Source: CAZUDO01 sp964618895
Lineage (GTDB): Bacteria; Desulfobacterota; Binatia; DP-6
NCBI GenBank assembly: GCA_964618895.1
Contig: CAZUDO010000072.1
Location: forward strand, 62,001-126,000
DNA: 64,000 bases
Reading direction: 5' to 3'
Under the pieces are notes generated by a model. The model searched no databases. It was not told the DNA's origin and worked only from the letters and a program-made list of their open reading frames with translations. This document shows, piece by piece, positions 32,054 through 40,827 of this stretch; the stretch's first letter is position 1, and every line of letters starts with the position of its first letter. The translations under genes were made by a program, and so were the position numbers.

Positions 32054-35000
32054 CCTCGAGCGCGCGCTCTCCGAGGCTCCGGACGCTCCCCTGCGCGTCT
32101 CGGGGCTGCGCGGAAGTGCGCCGGCACTGTGTCTGGCGCGCCTGTTGACGACGCGTTCCCGGCCGGTCGTGGTCACGTTGCCGACCGGCATGGAAGCAGA
32201 GGCGTTTGCCGCCGATCTCCGCTTCTTCCTGGGCGAGACGGGCAGTGGTCCCCTGTCGCGCCGGGTGCACCATCTGCCCGGATGGGAGGTCCCACCGTTC
32301 GAGGGGCTGTCGCCGGCGCGCGAGGTTGTGGCGGCGCGTGGCGAGGGGCTCCATCATCTCCTGCAGACCACCGACCCGGTGATCGTCACGACGCCGGAGG
32401 CGTGGACGCTCCGGCTGCTGCCCCGGCGGGAGTTCGCGCACGCGGTCACGTACGTCGTCGCGGGCGAGACGTTGGCCCCCGAGGCGCTCGGCGACCGCTT
32501 GATCGAATGGGGGTATCACCGCGTCCCGCTGGTGCAGGACCCGGGCGATCTGGCCGTGCGCGGCGGGATCGTCGACGTGTTCCCGGCCGGACACGCGGCG
32601 CCGCTCCGGCTGGAGTTCGTGGGCGACGCGATCGACAGCATTCGCGAGTTCGATGCCACCTCGCAGCGTTCGCTCGCGCGCCTCGAGGAGGCGCTGTTCC
32701 TGCCGATGCGCGAGTACGCAGCGTCCCGACTCGGCTCGGCGGCGGCACGCCAGGTGGACGAGCGCGCCGCCGAGCTGGGGCTCGCCCGCCAGGAGCGTCG
32801 CGACCTGGTGGAAGCGGTCCGCGCCGGCCTGGTGCTGCCCGGGACCGAGCAGCTCCTGCCCTACCTCTACGACGAGACCGGGACCCTGGCGGACTACCTG
32901 CCGCGCGGAGTCCTCCTGTGGATGCAGGGGGCGGCCGAGATCGAGGGGGCGATCGAGACCGGATGGACACAGATCGAGGAGCATGCGGCCGAGGCGACCA
33001 AGGCGGGGCGGTTCTTCCCCGTGCCGGAACGCCTGTACGTGGCGCCGGCGGAGTGGCGCCATCTGGTGGAATCGCACACGCGCGTCGACGTCGAGGCGAT
33101 GGAGTTGCTGGGTAACGAGGCGTTGCAGGCGACCACCTATTCCACCGACACGCTCGCTCTGCGCACGACGCCGGTCGCGGCCGGCCCGCTCGCGGCGGTG
33201 GCGTCCCGCCTGGCCGAATGGCGCCGCGAGGGCGCGCGACTGGTCGTGGTCGCCGCGAGCCCGACACAACGCGACCGCGTGCAGGCGCTTCTCGCCACGC
33301 ACGGCATCGACACGCTCCCGAGCAGCGCCCCGTTTCCCCAGGCGCTCGCCCACACCCGCCGAGAGCATCTGGCCCTGGCAGGCGAGCTGACGCGCGGCAT
33401 GTGGCTCCCGGCCGATCGGCTGGCGATCGTCACCGAGACCGAGCTCTTCGGCGAACGGCGGCAGGTGCGGCGGGGGCGGCGGGCGCGCCCGGCGGACTTC
33501 CTCTCCAGCCTCGCCGAGCTCAAACCCGACGACTACGTCGTGCACGTCGACCACGGCATCGGCGCGTACCGGGGCCTCCGCCACATGCAGGTGGCCGACA
33601 CCGAGGGCGACTACCTGCACCTCGAGTACGCTGGCGGCGACCGCCTGTACGTGCCCGTCGATCGCATCAACGTGGTGCAGCGTTACGTGAGCGGCGACGG
33701 GCCCGCGCCGGCGCTCGACAAGCTCGGGGGCACGTCGTGGGAGCGCGTCAAAGCGAAGACGAAGGAATCGGTGCTGGCCATGGCGCACGAGCTCCTGCGC
33801 GTCTATGCTGCCCGCGAAGCGCACGGCCGGCCCCCGTATGGCGAAGCGGACGGGCTCTATCGGGAGTTCGCGGCGCGCTTCGCGTTCGAGGAAACGCCGG
33901 ATCAGTCGCGCGCCATCGACGACGTGCTGGCGGATCTCGGACGTGACAAGCCCATGGATCGTTTGGTGTGCGGCGACGTGGGCTTCGGCAAGACCGAGGT
34001 GGCGATGCGGGCCGCCTTCTGCGTCGCGCTCACCGGCCGCCAGGTGGCGCTCCTGGTGCCGACGACCGTGCTGGCGCAGCAGCACGCCGAGACTCTGCGA
34101 GCGCGCTTCGACGGCTATCCGGTGACCATCGATGTCCTGTCGCGCTTCCGCTCTCCGGCCGAGAACAAGGCCACCCTGGCGCGCCTCGGGCGGAGCGAGG
34201 TCGACATCGTCGTTGGCACCCACCGCCTGCTGCAGAAGGACGTAGCGTTCAAGAACCTCGGCCTGCTGATCGTCGACGAGGAGCACCGCTTCGGGGTGAA
34301 GGACAAAGAACGCATCCGGGCGCTCCGCGTGAGCGTCGACGTGCTCACCCTCACCGCCACGCCCATTCCGCGCACGCTCAACATGGCGCTGTCGGGCATC
34401 CGGGATATGAGCGTGATCGAGACGCCGCCCGTCGACCGGCTCGCCATCCGCACCTACGTCACACGCTACGACGAGGCCGTCATCCGCGACGCCGTCGTGC
34501 GCGAGCTGGGTCGCGGCGGGCAGGTGTTCTTCGTGCACAACCGGGTCGACAACATCGACGCGATCGCCCGGCGGCTCGGAGAAGTGGTGCCGGAGGCGAA
34601 GATCGCCGTGGCGCACGGGCAGATGGCGGAGGCGGTCCTCGAGAAGACCATGGTGGCCTTCATGCATCGCGAGACCAACGTCCTGGTCTCCTCGGCCATC
34701 ATCGAATCGGGCCTCGACATCCCGACCGCCAACACGATCCTCATCAACCGTGCCGACACCTTCGGCCTGGCGCAGCTCTATCAGCTGCGCGGACGCATCG
34801 GCCGCTCGCACCACCGCGCCTACGCCTACCTGCTCATCCCCGGCGAGCACCTCATCACCCCCGACGCCCAGAAGCGTCTGCGGGTATTGCAGGAGCTGGA
34901 CGACCTGGGCGGCGGCTTCCGCCTGGCGGCGCACGACCTCGAGATCCGCGGGGCCGGGAACCTGCTCGGCAAGCAGCAGTCGGGCAACATCACGGCGGTT

Positions 35001-35513
35001 GGGCTCGAGCTGTTCACGCACATGATGGAGCAGGCGGTGCGCGAGATCCGCGGCGAGCCGACCGAGGCCGAGATCGAGCCCGAGATTCAGCTCGGCATCC
35101 CGGCCTTCATTCCGGAAACGTACATCACCGACGTGAGCCAGCGGCTGGTGGTCTACAAGCGCCTGGCCGGCATCCGGGGGATGCCGGATCTGACCGCCAT
35201 CGGCGAGGAGCTGGTCGACCGTTTCGGCCCCGTCCCGCCACTGGTCGACACGCTCCTGCGCGTGATGGAACTTCGTCGCTGGATGAAGGACGTGCGCGTC
35301 GTCCGCGCCCGCCGCCGGGGCGAGGCGGTGGTGCTCGAGTTCGACGAACGGACGCCGGTCACGCCCGCCCGCGTGCTGGCGGTGGCGAAGGAGAGCCGGG
35401 GCGCGATCCGGATGACGAGCGGCTCGGCGCTCGAGGTGCGTACCACCGCGGCCGACCACGATGGCGTGATCGTGGAGCTGCGGGCACTCTTGCAGAGGCT
35501 CTCCGCCGCGTGA
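32019..35513 (+). CDS. mfd: Transcription-repair coupling factor Mfd
   Basis: Protein of 1164 residues from ATG 32019 (MSATSLQDLVARLERAL), chosen because the family start aligns and the frame above it is repeat DNA. Domain order: UvrB-like N-terminal module, RNA polymerase-interacting CarD-like domain near residues 500-565 (DDYVVHVDHGIGAYRGL), RecG-like translocase with Walker A GDVGFGKTEVA (about 652-662) and DEEH (about 752), TAN motif region, and C-terminal TRCF domain. It removes stalled RNA polymerase and recruits UvrA. The upstream region was rebuilt by the 290-bp duplication, so its promoter comes from the right repeat copy. The PPIase gene overlaps its stop. Confidence 0.97.
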   Translation: MSATSLQDLVARLERALSEAPDAPLRVSGLRGSAPALCLARLLTTRSRPVVVTLPTGMEAEAFAADLRFFLGETGSGPLSRRVHHLPGWEVPPFEGLSPAREVVAARGEGLHHLLQTTDPVIVTTPEAWTLRLLPRREFAHAVTYVVAGETLAPEALGDRLIEWGYHRVPLVQDPGDLAVRGGIVDVFPAGHAAPLRLEFVGDAIDSIREFDATSQRSLARLEEALFLPMREYAASRLGSAAARQVDERAAELGLARQERRDLVEAVRAGLVLPGTEQLLPYLYDETGTLADYLPRGVLLWMQGAAEIEGAIETGWTQIEEHAAEATKAGRFFPVPERLYVAPAEWRHLVESHTRVDVEAMELLGNEALQATTYSTDTLALRTTPVAAGPLAAVASRLAEWRREGARLVVVAASPTQRDRVQALLATHGIDTLPSSAPFPQALAHTRREHLALAGELTRGMWLPADRLAIVTETELFGERRQVRRGRRARPADFLSSLAELKPDDYVVHVDHGIGAYRGLRHMQVADTEGDYLHLEYAGGDRLYVPVDRINVVQRYVSGDGPAPALDKLGGTSWERVKAKTKESVLAMAHELLRVYAAREAHGRPPYGEADGLYREFAARFAFEETPDQSRAIDDVLADLGRDKPMDRLVCGDVGFGKTEVAMRAAFCVALTGRQVALLVPTTVLAQQHAETLRARFDGYPVTIDVLSRFRSPAENKATLARLGRSEVDIVVGTHRLLQKDVAFKNLGLLIVDEEHRFGVKDKERIRALRVSVDVLTLTATPIPRTLNMALSGIRDMSVIETPPVDRLAIRTYVTRYDEAVIRDAVVRELGRGGQVFFVHNRVDNIDAIARRLGEVVPEAKIAVAHGQMAEAVLEKTMVAFMHRETNVLVSSAIIESGLDIPTANTILINRADTFGLAQLYQLRGRIGRSHHRAYAYLLIPGEHLITPDAQKRLRVLQELDDLGGGFRLAAHDLEIRGAGNLLGKQQSGNITAVGLELFTHMMEQAVREIRGEPTEAEIEPEIQLGIPAFIPETYITDVSQRLVVYKRLAGIRGMPDLTAIGEELVDRFGPVPPLVDTLLRVMELRRWMKDVRVVRARRRGEAVVLEFDERTPVTPARVLAVAKESRGAIRMTSGSALEVRTTAADHDGVIVELRALLQRLSAA

Positions 35514-36475
35514 TACGCGCCCGCGCGATGGCTCCGCGCCGCATCGGTCGGGCCGCGGTGGTGGTGTTGCCGGCGCTGCTCGTCGTGGCTGGTCCCGTAC
35601 GGGAGCCGCGCGCCGAGGTCGTCAACCGGGTCGTGGCCACCGTCGACGGCGAGCCGATCACGGCCTACGAGATGCGCCGCTACGCGGCCGAGCGCAGCAT
35701 CGACGGCGTGCCGGAGCGGCAGGTGCTCGAGGCCCTCATCACGGACCGCCTGCTCGAGAAGGAAATCAAGGCGCAGGGCATCGCCGCCAAGGACGACGAG
35801 ATCAACCGCTACATCGACGAGATCCGCGCCCGCAACGGGATGGATGCCGAGCGCTTTGCGCAGGCGCTCGCCGCCCAGGGCATGACGCCCGAATCGTACC
35901 GGGCCAAGGTGAAGAGCGAGATCGAACGTGCGCAGTTGGTGAACCGCGAGATCCGCCAGCGCGTGAACGTGTCACCGGAGGAGGTCCAACGCTACTACGA
36001 CGCGCACCGCGACAACTACGCCGCCGACGAGCGGGCGACGGTGCAGGACATCCTGTTCGCCCTTCCCCCCGGCGCGGACGCCGAGGAGGTGGAACGGGTG
36101 CGCCGCAAGGCCGAAGGGGTGCGCGACCTGGCGCGCCAGGGGAAGAGTTTCGGCAAGCTCGCCAAGGAGTATTCCGAGGGCCCGGGAGCCGACAAGGACG
36201 GCGAGCTCGGCACCTTCGGACGCGATCAGCTGGACCCGGCCATCGCGGAGGTCGTGTTCCGGTTGCAGCCCGGCGAGATCAGTGACCCGGTGCGGACGCG
36301 GGCGGGCTTCCACGTGCTGCGCGTGCGCGACCGCACCGCCGCCGGCCACAAGCCACTGGCGGACGTGAGTGCCGCGATCAGCGATGCGCTCTACAACGAG
36401 GCCCTGGAGGAGCGGTTCAAGAGTTGGCTCTCACGCGATCTCCGCGAGCGCCACAATGTCGAGGTGCTCGACTGA
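35510..36475 (+). CDS. SurA-like periplasmic peptidyl-prolyl isomerase
   Basis: Protein of about 321 residues. GTG 35510 overlaps the mfd stop (GTGA); ATG 35528 is an alternative and gives a clean signal peptide too (RRIGRAAVVVLPALLVVAGP..RAEV). SurA_N domain: VVNRVVATVDGEPITAYEMRRYAAE and LLEKEIKAQGI. A single parvulin domain follows near residues 170-290 (TVQDILFALPP, AKEYSEGPGADKDGELGTFGRDQLDPAIAEVVFRLQPGEISDPVRTRAGFHVLRVRD). It assists outer-membrane protein folding in the periplasm. Cotranscribed between mfd and manB. Confidence 0.88.
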   Translation: MIRARAMAPRRIGRAAVVVLPALLVVAGPVREPRAEVVNRVVATVDGEPITAYEMRRYAAERSIDGVPERQVLEALITDRLLEKEIKAQGIAAKDDEINRYIDEIRARNGMDAERFAQALAAQGMTPESYRAKVKSEIERAQLVNREIRQRVNVSPEEVQRYYDAHRDNYAADERATVQDILFALPPGADAEEVERVRRKAEGVRDLARQGKSFGKLAKEYSEGPGADKDGELGTFGRDQLDPAIAEVVFRLQPGEISDPVRTRAGFHVLRVRDRTAAGHKPLADVSAAISDALYNEALEERFKSWLSRDLRERHNVEVLD

Positions 36476-37836
36476 ACCCGGCCATCTTCCGTGAGTACGA
36501 TATCCGGGGCGTTGCGGAGCGCGATTTCGACGCCGACTTCGCGCGGACCTTGGGGCGGGCGTTCGGCACGCTCGCAGGTGACGCGGGGCGACGGCGGATC
36601 AGCGTCGGCCGGGACTGCCGGCTCACGTCCGACCGCTATGCCGAGGCCCTGATCGCGGGCATCCGCTCCACTGGCCTCGACGTCGTCGACATCGGGGTGT
36701 GTCCCACGCCTCTCATGTACTTCTCGCTCTTCCACTGGGACCTGGACGGCGGCATCCAGATCACCGGCAGCCACAACCCCGCCGACCACAACGGCTTCAA
36801 GCTGTGCCTCGGCACGGACGCGCTGCACGGGGAGCAGATCCAGAGCCTCCGGGCGTGCTTCGAGGCGGGGCGGTTCCGATCCGGCGCCGGCGCGATCGAG
36901 GCGCGACCGGTCGCGCCCGTCTACCAGGACTACGTGGTGCAGGCGATCGGCCCGCTCGCGCGCCCCGTCGTCGTGACCGTCGATGCGGGCAACGCCACCG
37001 CCGGCCCCGTCGCCCCCGCCATCTACCGCCGCCTCGGCGCGCAGGTGACGGAACTCTTCTGCGACATGGACGGGCGCTTCCCGAACCACCATCCCGATCC
37101 GACGTTGCCGGAGAACGTCCAGCACCTGATCCGGGCTGTGACTGATAGCCAGGCCGAGCTGGGCATCGCCTTCGACGGCGACGCCGACCGCATCGGCGTG
37201 GTCGACCCTGCCGGCCGGATCGTGTGGGGCGACGAGCTGCTCGTGATCTTCGGACGCGACGTGCTCGCCCGCAACCCCGGCGCCGTCATCGTCTCCGAGG
37301 TGAAGTGTTCGCAGCGCCTCTACGATGACATCGCGCGCCACGGCGGCCGCGGCATCATGTGGAAGGCCGGGCACTCGCTGCTCAAGGCCAAGATGCGCGA
37401 GACCGGCGCGCTGCTCGGCGGCGAGATGAGCGGGCACATCTTCTTCAAGGAGCGCTACTTCGGCTACGACGACGCGATCTACGCCGGCGCCCGCCTGCTC
37501 GAGATTCTGGCGCGGACGGGGCGCACCGTCCCCGAGCTGCTGGCCGACCTCCCTCCCTCGCATACCACGCCCGAGCTCCGCGTCGACTGCCCGGACGACG
37601 TCAAGTTCGCCGTCGTCGAGCGGGTGCGCGAACGGTTTCGCGCCGAGGGCCGTGAGATCATCGACGTCGACGGGGTGCGCGTCCGCTTCCCGCACGGCTG
37701 GGGGTTGGTACGAGCGTCGAACACCCAGCCCGTGCTCGTGCTGCGATTCGAGGCGGAGACGCCCGAGGAGCTCCTGGCGTACCGGCGAACGGTCGAGGAT
37801 GTGGTCGCCGCCGTGCGGGCGGAGCTCGCGGCGTAG
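36472..37836 (+). CDS. Phosphomannomutase/phosphoglucomutase, probable CTG start
   Basis: Protein of 454 residues if it starts at CTG 36472, where (M)NPAIFREYDIRGVAERDF matches the usual family N terminus MNPxIFREYDIRG; GAGG lies seven bases upstream. No ATG or GTG exists between the nearest TTG (36424, inside the PPIase gene) and this point. Domain 1 carries the phosphoserine loop ITGSHNPADHNGFKL, domain 2 the metal loop AFDGDADRIGVVD, domain 3 the GGEMSGHIFFKE sugar loop, and domain 4 RASNTQPVLVLRFEA. It interconverts hexose 6- and 1-phosphates for LPS or exopolysaccharide precursors. Overlaps the PPIase stop (CTGA), 6 bp before uvrA. Confidence 0.9.
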   Translation: MNPAIFREYDIRGVAERDFDADFARTLGRAFGTLAGDAGRRRISVGRDCRLTSDRYAEALIAGIRSTGLDVVDIGVCPTPLMYFSLFHWDLDGGIQITGSHNPADHNGFKLCLGTDALHGEQIQSLRACFEAGRFRSGAGAIEARPVAPVYQDYVVQAIGPLARPVVVTVDAGNATAGPVAPAIYRRLGAQVTELFCDMDGRFPNHHPDPTLPENVQHLIRAVTDSQAELGIAFDGDADRIGVVDPAGRIVWGDELLVIFGRDVLARNPGAVIVSEVKCSQRLYDDIARHGGRGIMWKAGHSLLKAKMRETGALLGGEMSGHIFFKERYFGYDDAIYAGARLLEILARTGRTVPELLADLPPSHTTPELRVDCPDDVKFAVVERVRERFRAEGREIIDVDGVRVRFPHGWGLVRASNTQPVLVLRFEAETPEELLAYRRTVEDVVAAVRAELAA

Positions 37837-37842
37837 GGGCCC

Positions 37843-40695
37843 GTGGCGGGCAGTATCGTCGTTCGCGGGGCCCGTGCGCACAACCTGAAGGGCATCGACG
37901 TCGACATCCCGCGCGACCAGCTCGTGGTCGTCACCGGGCTCTCCGGGTCCGGAAAGTCGTCGCTCGCCTTCGATACGCTCTACGCGGAGGGGCAGCGCCG
38001 CTACGTCGAGTCGTTGTCGGCGTACGCGCGCCAGTTCCTCGAGCAGATGGAGAAGCCCGACTGCGGCGGCATCGATGGCCTCTCGCCCGCGATCGCCATC
38101 GAGCAGAAGGGCGCGGGCCGGAACCCGCGCTCGACGGTGGGGACCGTGACCGAGATCGCGGACTACCTCCGCCTGCTCTGGGCCCGGGTCGGCCATCCCT
38201 TCTGCCACACGTGCGGGCGCGAGATCGCGGCGCAGACGGTGCAGCAGGTGGTCGACCGCCTGCTCGCGCTGGCCCCGGAGACCCGCCTGTTCGTGTACGG
38301 GCCGGTGGTTCGCGACCGTAAAGGCGAGCACCGCGCCGCCCTCGACGAGCTCCGCCGCGGTGGCTTCGTGCGCGTACGGGTCGACGGGGTGCTGCGCGAG
38401 CTGAGTGACGACATCGCGCTGTCGCGCACCGGCCGCCACACCGTCGAGGTGCTGGTCGACCGGCTGATCGTCCGCCCGGGAATCGAGCGTCGACTCGCCG
38501 ACTCGCTGGCGGTGGCGTTCCAGCAGGGCGGCGGGACGGCAGTGGTCGATGCAGCCGCCCCCGGGCTGGAGCCGGAGGCGCTGTTCTTCAGCGAGCGGCA
38601 TGCCTGCCCGGTGTGTGGCGTGTCGTATCCCGAGCTCTCGCCACGCTTCTTCTCCTTCAACAGCCCCCATGGCGCGTGTGCGACCTGCAGCGGGCTGGGT
38701 GTCCAACGGCGCTTCGACCCGGCCCTGGTCCTCCCGCGCCCGGAGGAGGCCCTGCCGGGTGCCCTCGCCACGGCGGCGCAGCGCGCGATCCCCGAGCTGG
38801 GGCGAATCCTTGCCGCGCTCGCGACCCACTACCGCTTCACGGTGTCGACCCCGTTCGCGGCCCTCGCGCCGGCCGTGCGGACGCTCCTCCTCGACGGCTC
38901 GGGCGATCAGGAGATCGAGTTCACGCGTACCCGTGAGGGCCAGCGTCGGGTCGTGCGGCGGCCGTTTCCCGGTCTCCTGGCGCTCCTCGAGCGCCGGCAG
39001 CGGGAGACCCGCTCGAGCTGGCTGCGCGACGAGCTCGAAGGGCTGGTCACCGACCGGCTCTGCCCGGCCTGCGAGGGCGCGCGCCTCCGCCGCGAGGCGC
39101 GCTTCGTACGCGTGGCGGGGCAGAGCCTGATCGAGGTGTCGGCCCTCTCGATCGGCGCCGCGGCGGCGTTCTTCGGCGGGCTCGAGTTCCCGCGCGGGGA
39201 GGCCGACATCGCGCGCCCGATCGTGCGCGAGATTACCGCCCGCCTCGGGTTTCTGGTGGACGTTGGTGTCGACTACCTGACGCTCGATCGCGGCGCGGTC
39301 ACCCTGTCGGGCGGCGAGGGGCAACGCATCCGGCTGGCGACCCAGATCGGCTCGAAGCTGGTCGGCGTGCTCTACATCCTCGATGCACCGTCGATCGGAC
39401 TCCACCAGCGCGACAACGCGCGCCTGCTGGTGACCCTGCGGGAGCTCCGCGACCTCGGCAACACGGTCATCGTCGTCGAGCACGATCGGGACACGATCCT
39501 GGCCGCCGACCACGTGATCGACATGGGTCCGGGGGCGGGCGTGCACGGTGGCGAGGTGGTCGCGGTCGGCTCGCCCGCGGCGATCATGGCCCACCCGGCG
39601 TCGCTGACGGGCGCGTATCTGGTCGGGCGCCGTGCGGTTCCGGTGCCGGAGACCCGCCGCCGGGGCGTGGGCTGGACGATCGGATTGCGCGGCGCACGCG
39701 GCAACAACCTGCGCGCGGTCGACATCGACATCCCTCTCGGGACCATGACCTGTGTGACCGGTGTGTCAGGCTCCGGGAAGAGCACGCTCGTCCTCGACAC
39801 GCTCTACCGGGCGCTCGCCGAACGCCTGGGAGGATCGCGCGAGCCGCCGTCGCCCTACGATACCCTCACCGGCTGGCAGATGATCGACAAGGTGATCCAG
39901 ATCGACCAGGCGCCGATCGGGCGGAGCCCGCGCTCGAATCCGGCCACCTACACGGGCGCGTTCGGTCCGGTCCGCGAGCTGTTTGCCCAGCTCCCCGAAG
40001 CGCGCACGCGCGGCTATGGGCCGGGCCGCTTCTCGTTCAACGTGAAGGGGGGCCGGTGCGAGGCGTGCGCCGGCGATGGGTTGATCGCGATCGAGATGCA
40101 TTTCCTGCCCGACGTGTTCGTCACCTGCGAGGTGTGTGCCGGACGACGCTACAATCGCGAAACGCTCGAGGTCCGCTTCAAGGGCCGCAGCATCGCCGAC
40201 GTGCTCGACCTGACCGTGAGCGAGGGGCTCGACTTCCTCGGCAACGTGCCCGCCGTCCGCACGCGCCTGGAGGCGCTGCGGGAGGTCGGTCTCGAATACG
40301 TCCGGCTAGGGCAGTCCGCCACCACGTTGTCCGGCGGCGAGGCGCAGCGTGTGAAGCTGGCGCGCGAGCTGGCCCGCCGGGTGACCGGGCGGACGCTCTA
40401 CGTCCTGGACGAGCCCACCACGGGGTTGCACTTCGACGACGTACGCCGCCTGCTCGAGGTGCTGCAGCGCCTCGTCGACGCCGGCAACACGGTTCTGCTG
40501 ATCGAGCACAATCTCGACGTGATCAAGGTCTCCGACTACGTGATCGACCTTGGCCCGGATGGCGGCGACCGGGGGGGGGCCTTGGTGGTGGCCGGAGCCC
40601 CTGAGGACGTGGCGGCCTGTGGCGCCTCGCACACCGGGATGTTCCTGCGGCAGGTGCTACCGCAGTCGCTGGCTGCCGTGGCTCCGGGAGCGTAA
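37843..40695 (+). CDS. uvrA: Excinuclease ABC subunit A with altered first Walker B
   Basis: Protein of 950 residues from GTG 37843. Two ABC modules: Walker A GLSGSGKSS (near residue 33) and GVSGSGKST; signatures VTLSGGEGQR and TLSGGEAQR; the Zn knuckles CHTCG, CPVCG..CATC and CEAC..CEVC are present. The second Walker B is normal (YVLDEPTTGLH), but the first reads ILDAPSIGLH: the catalytic Glu (residue 515, codon GCA at 39385-39387) is Ala. It scans DNA for damage with UvrB. Neighbour mfd, its coupling partner, is in the same operon run. Length and domains otherwise standard. Confidence 0.96.
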   Translation: MAGSIVVRGARAHNLKGIDVDIPRDQLVVVTGLSGSGKSSLAFDTLYAEGQRRYVESLSAYARQFLEQMEKPDCGGIDGLSPAIAIEQKGAGRNPRSTVGTVTEIADYLRLLWARVGHPFCHTCGREIAAQTVQQVVDRLLALAPETRLFVYGPVVRDRKGEHRAALDELRRGGFVRVRVDGVLRELSDDIALSRTGRHTVEVLVDRLIVRPGIERRLADSLAVAFQQGGGTAVVDAAAPGLEPEALFFSERHACPVCGVSYPELSPRFFSFNSPHGACATCSGLGVQRRFDPALVLPRPEEALPGALATAAQRAIPELGRILAALATHYRFTVSTPFAALAPAVRTLLLDGSGDQEIEFTRTREGQRRVVRRPFPGLLALLERRQRETRSSWLRDELEGLVTDRLCPACEGARLRREARFVRVAGQSLIEVSALSIGAAAAFFGGLEFPRGEADIARPIVREITARLGFLVDVGVDYLTLDRGAVTLSGGEGQRIRLATQIGSKLVGVLYILDAPSIGLHQRDNARLLVTLRELRDLGNTVIVVEHDRDTILAADHVIDMGPGAGVHGGEVVAVGSPAAIMAHPASLTGAYLVGRRAVPVPETRRRGVGWTIGLRGARGNNLRAVDIDIPLGTMTCVTGVSGSGKSTLVLDTLYRALAERLGGSREPPSPYDTLTGWQMIDKVIQIDQAPIGRSPRSNPATYTGAFGPVRELFAQLPEARTRGYGPGRFSFNVKGGRCEACAGDGLIAIEMHFLPDVFVTCEVCAGRRYNRETLEVRFKGRSIADVLDLTVSEGLDFLGNVPAVRTRLEALREVGLEYVRLGQSATTLSGGEAQRVKLARELARRVTGRTLYVLDEPTTGLHFDDVRRLLEVLQRLVDAGNTVLLIEHNLDVIKVSDYVIDLGPDGGDRGGALVVAGAPEDVAACGASHTGMFLRQVLPQSLAAVAPGA

Positions 40696-40740
40696 CGCCG
40701 TTCTGTCCTGACGCGCGATGCGGGCGATAGCGAAGCCACG

Positions 40741-40771
40741 TTGACAGCAGGAAGAGGCGCGTCCATATAGT
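40741..40771 (+). promoter_or_regulatory. Sigma-70-type promoter of the isc operon
   Basis: TTGACA at 40741-40746 is a perfect -35 box. CATATA (17-base spacing) or the better TATAGT (19-base spacing, 40766-40771) can serve as -10. A small dyad (GGGT..ACCC and CCGG..CCGG, 40781-40797) follows and could bind the Rrf2 regulator at the operon end; I cannot match it to an IscR box with confidence. Confidence 0.65.
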
Positions 40772-40827
40772 GGAGTCATCGGGTCCGGTATACCCGGTTT
40801 AGAGTACTGCAGGGAGGCTGCACGCGG

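Noticed and set aside
31776..35459. Very long open frame antisense to mfd (over 1200 codons)
   Set aside because: It is a GC-skew shadow: His/Arg/Asp-rich, no family resemblance, no RBS, while mfd on the other strand is complete.
36391..39594. Long antisense frame opposite manB and uvrA
   Set aside because: Same reason; composition is typical of the complementary frame of high-GC coding DNA.
40764..40797. Possible IscR box upstream of iscS
   Set aside because: Partial dyads exist, but they do not match type 1 or type 2 IscR sites well enough to call.
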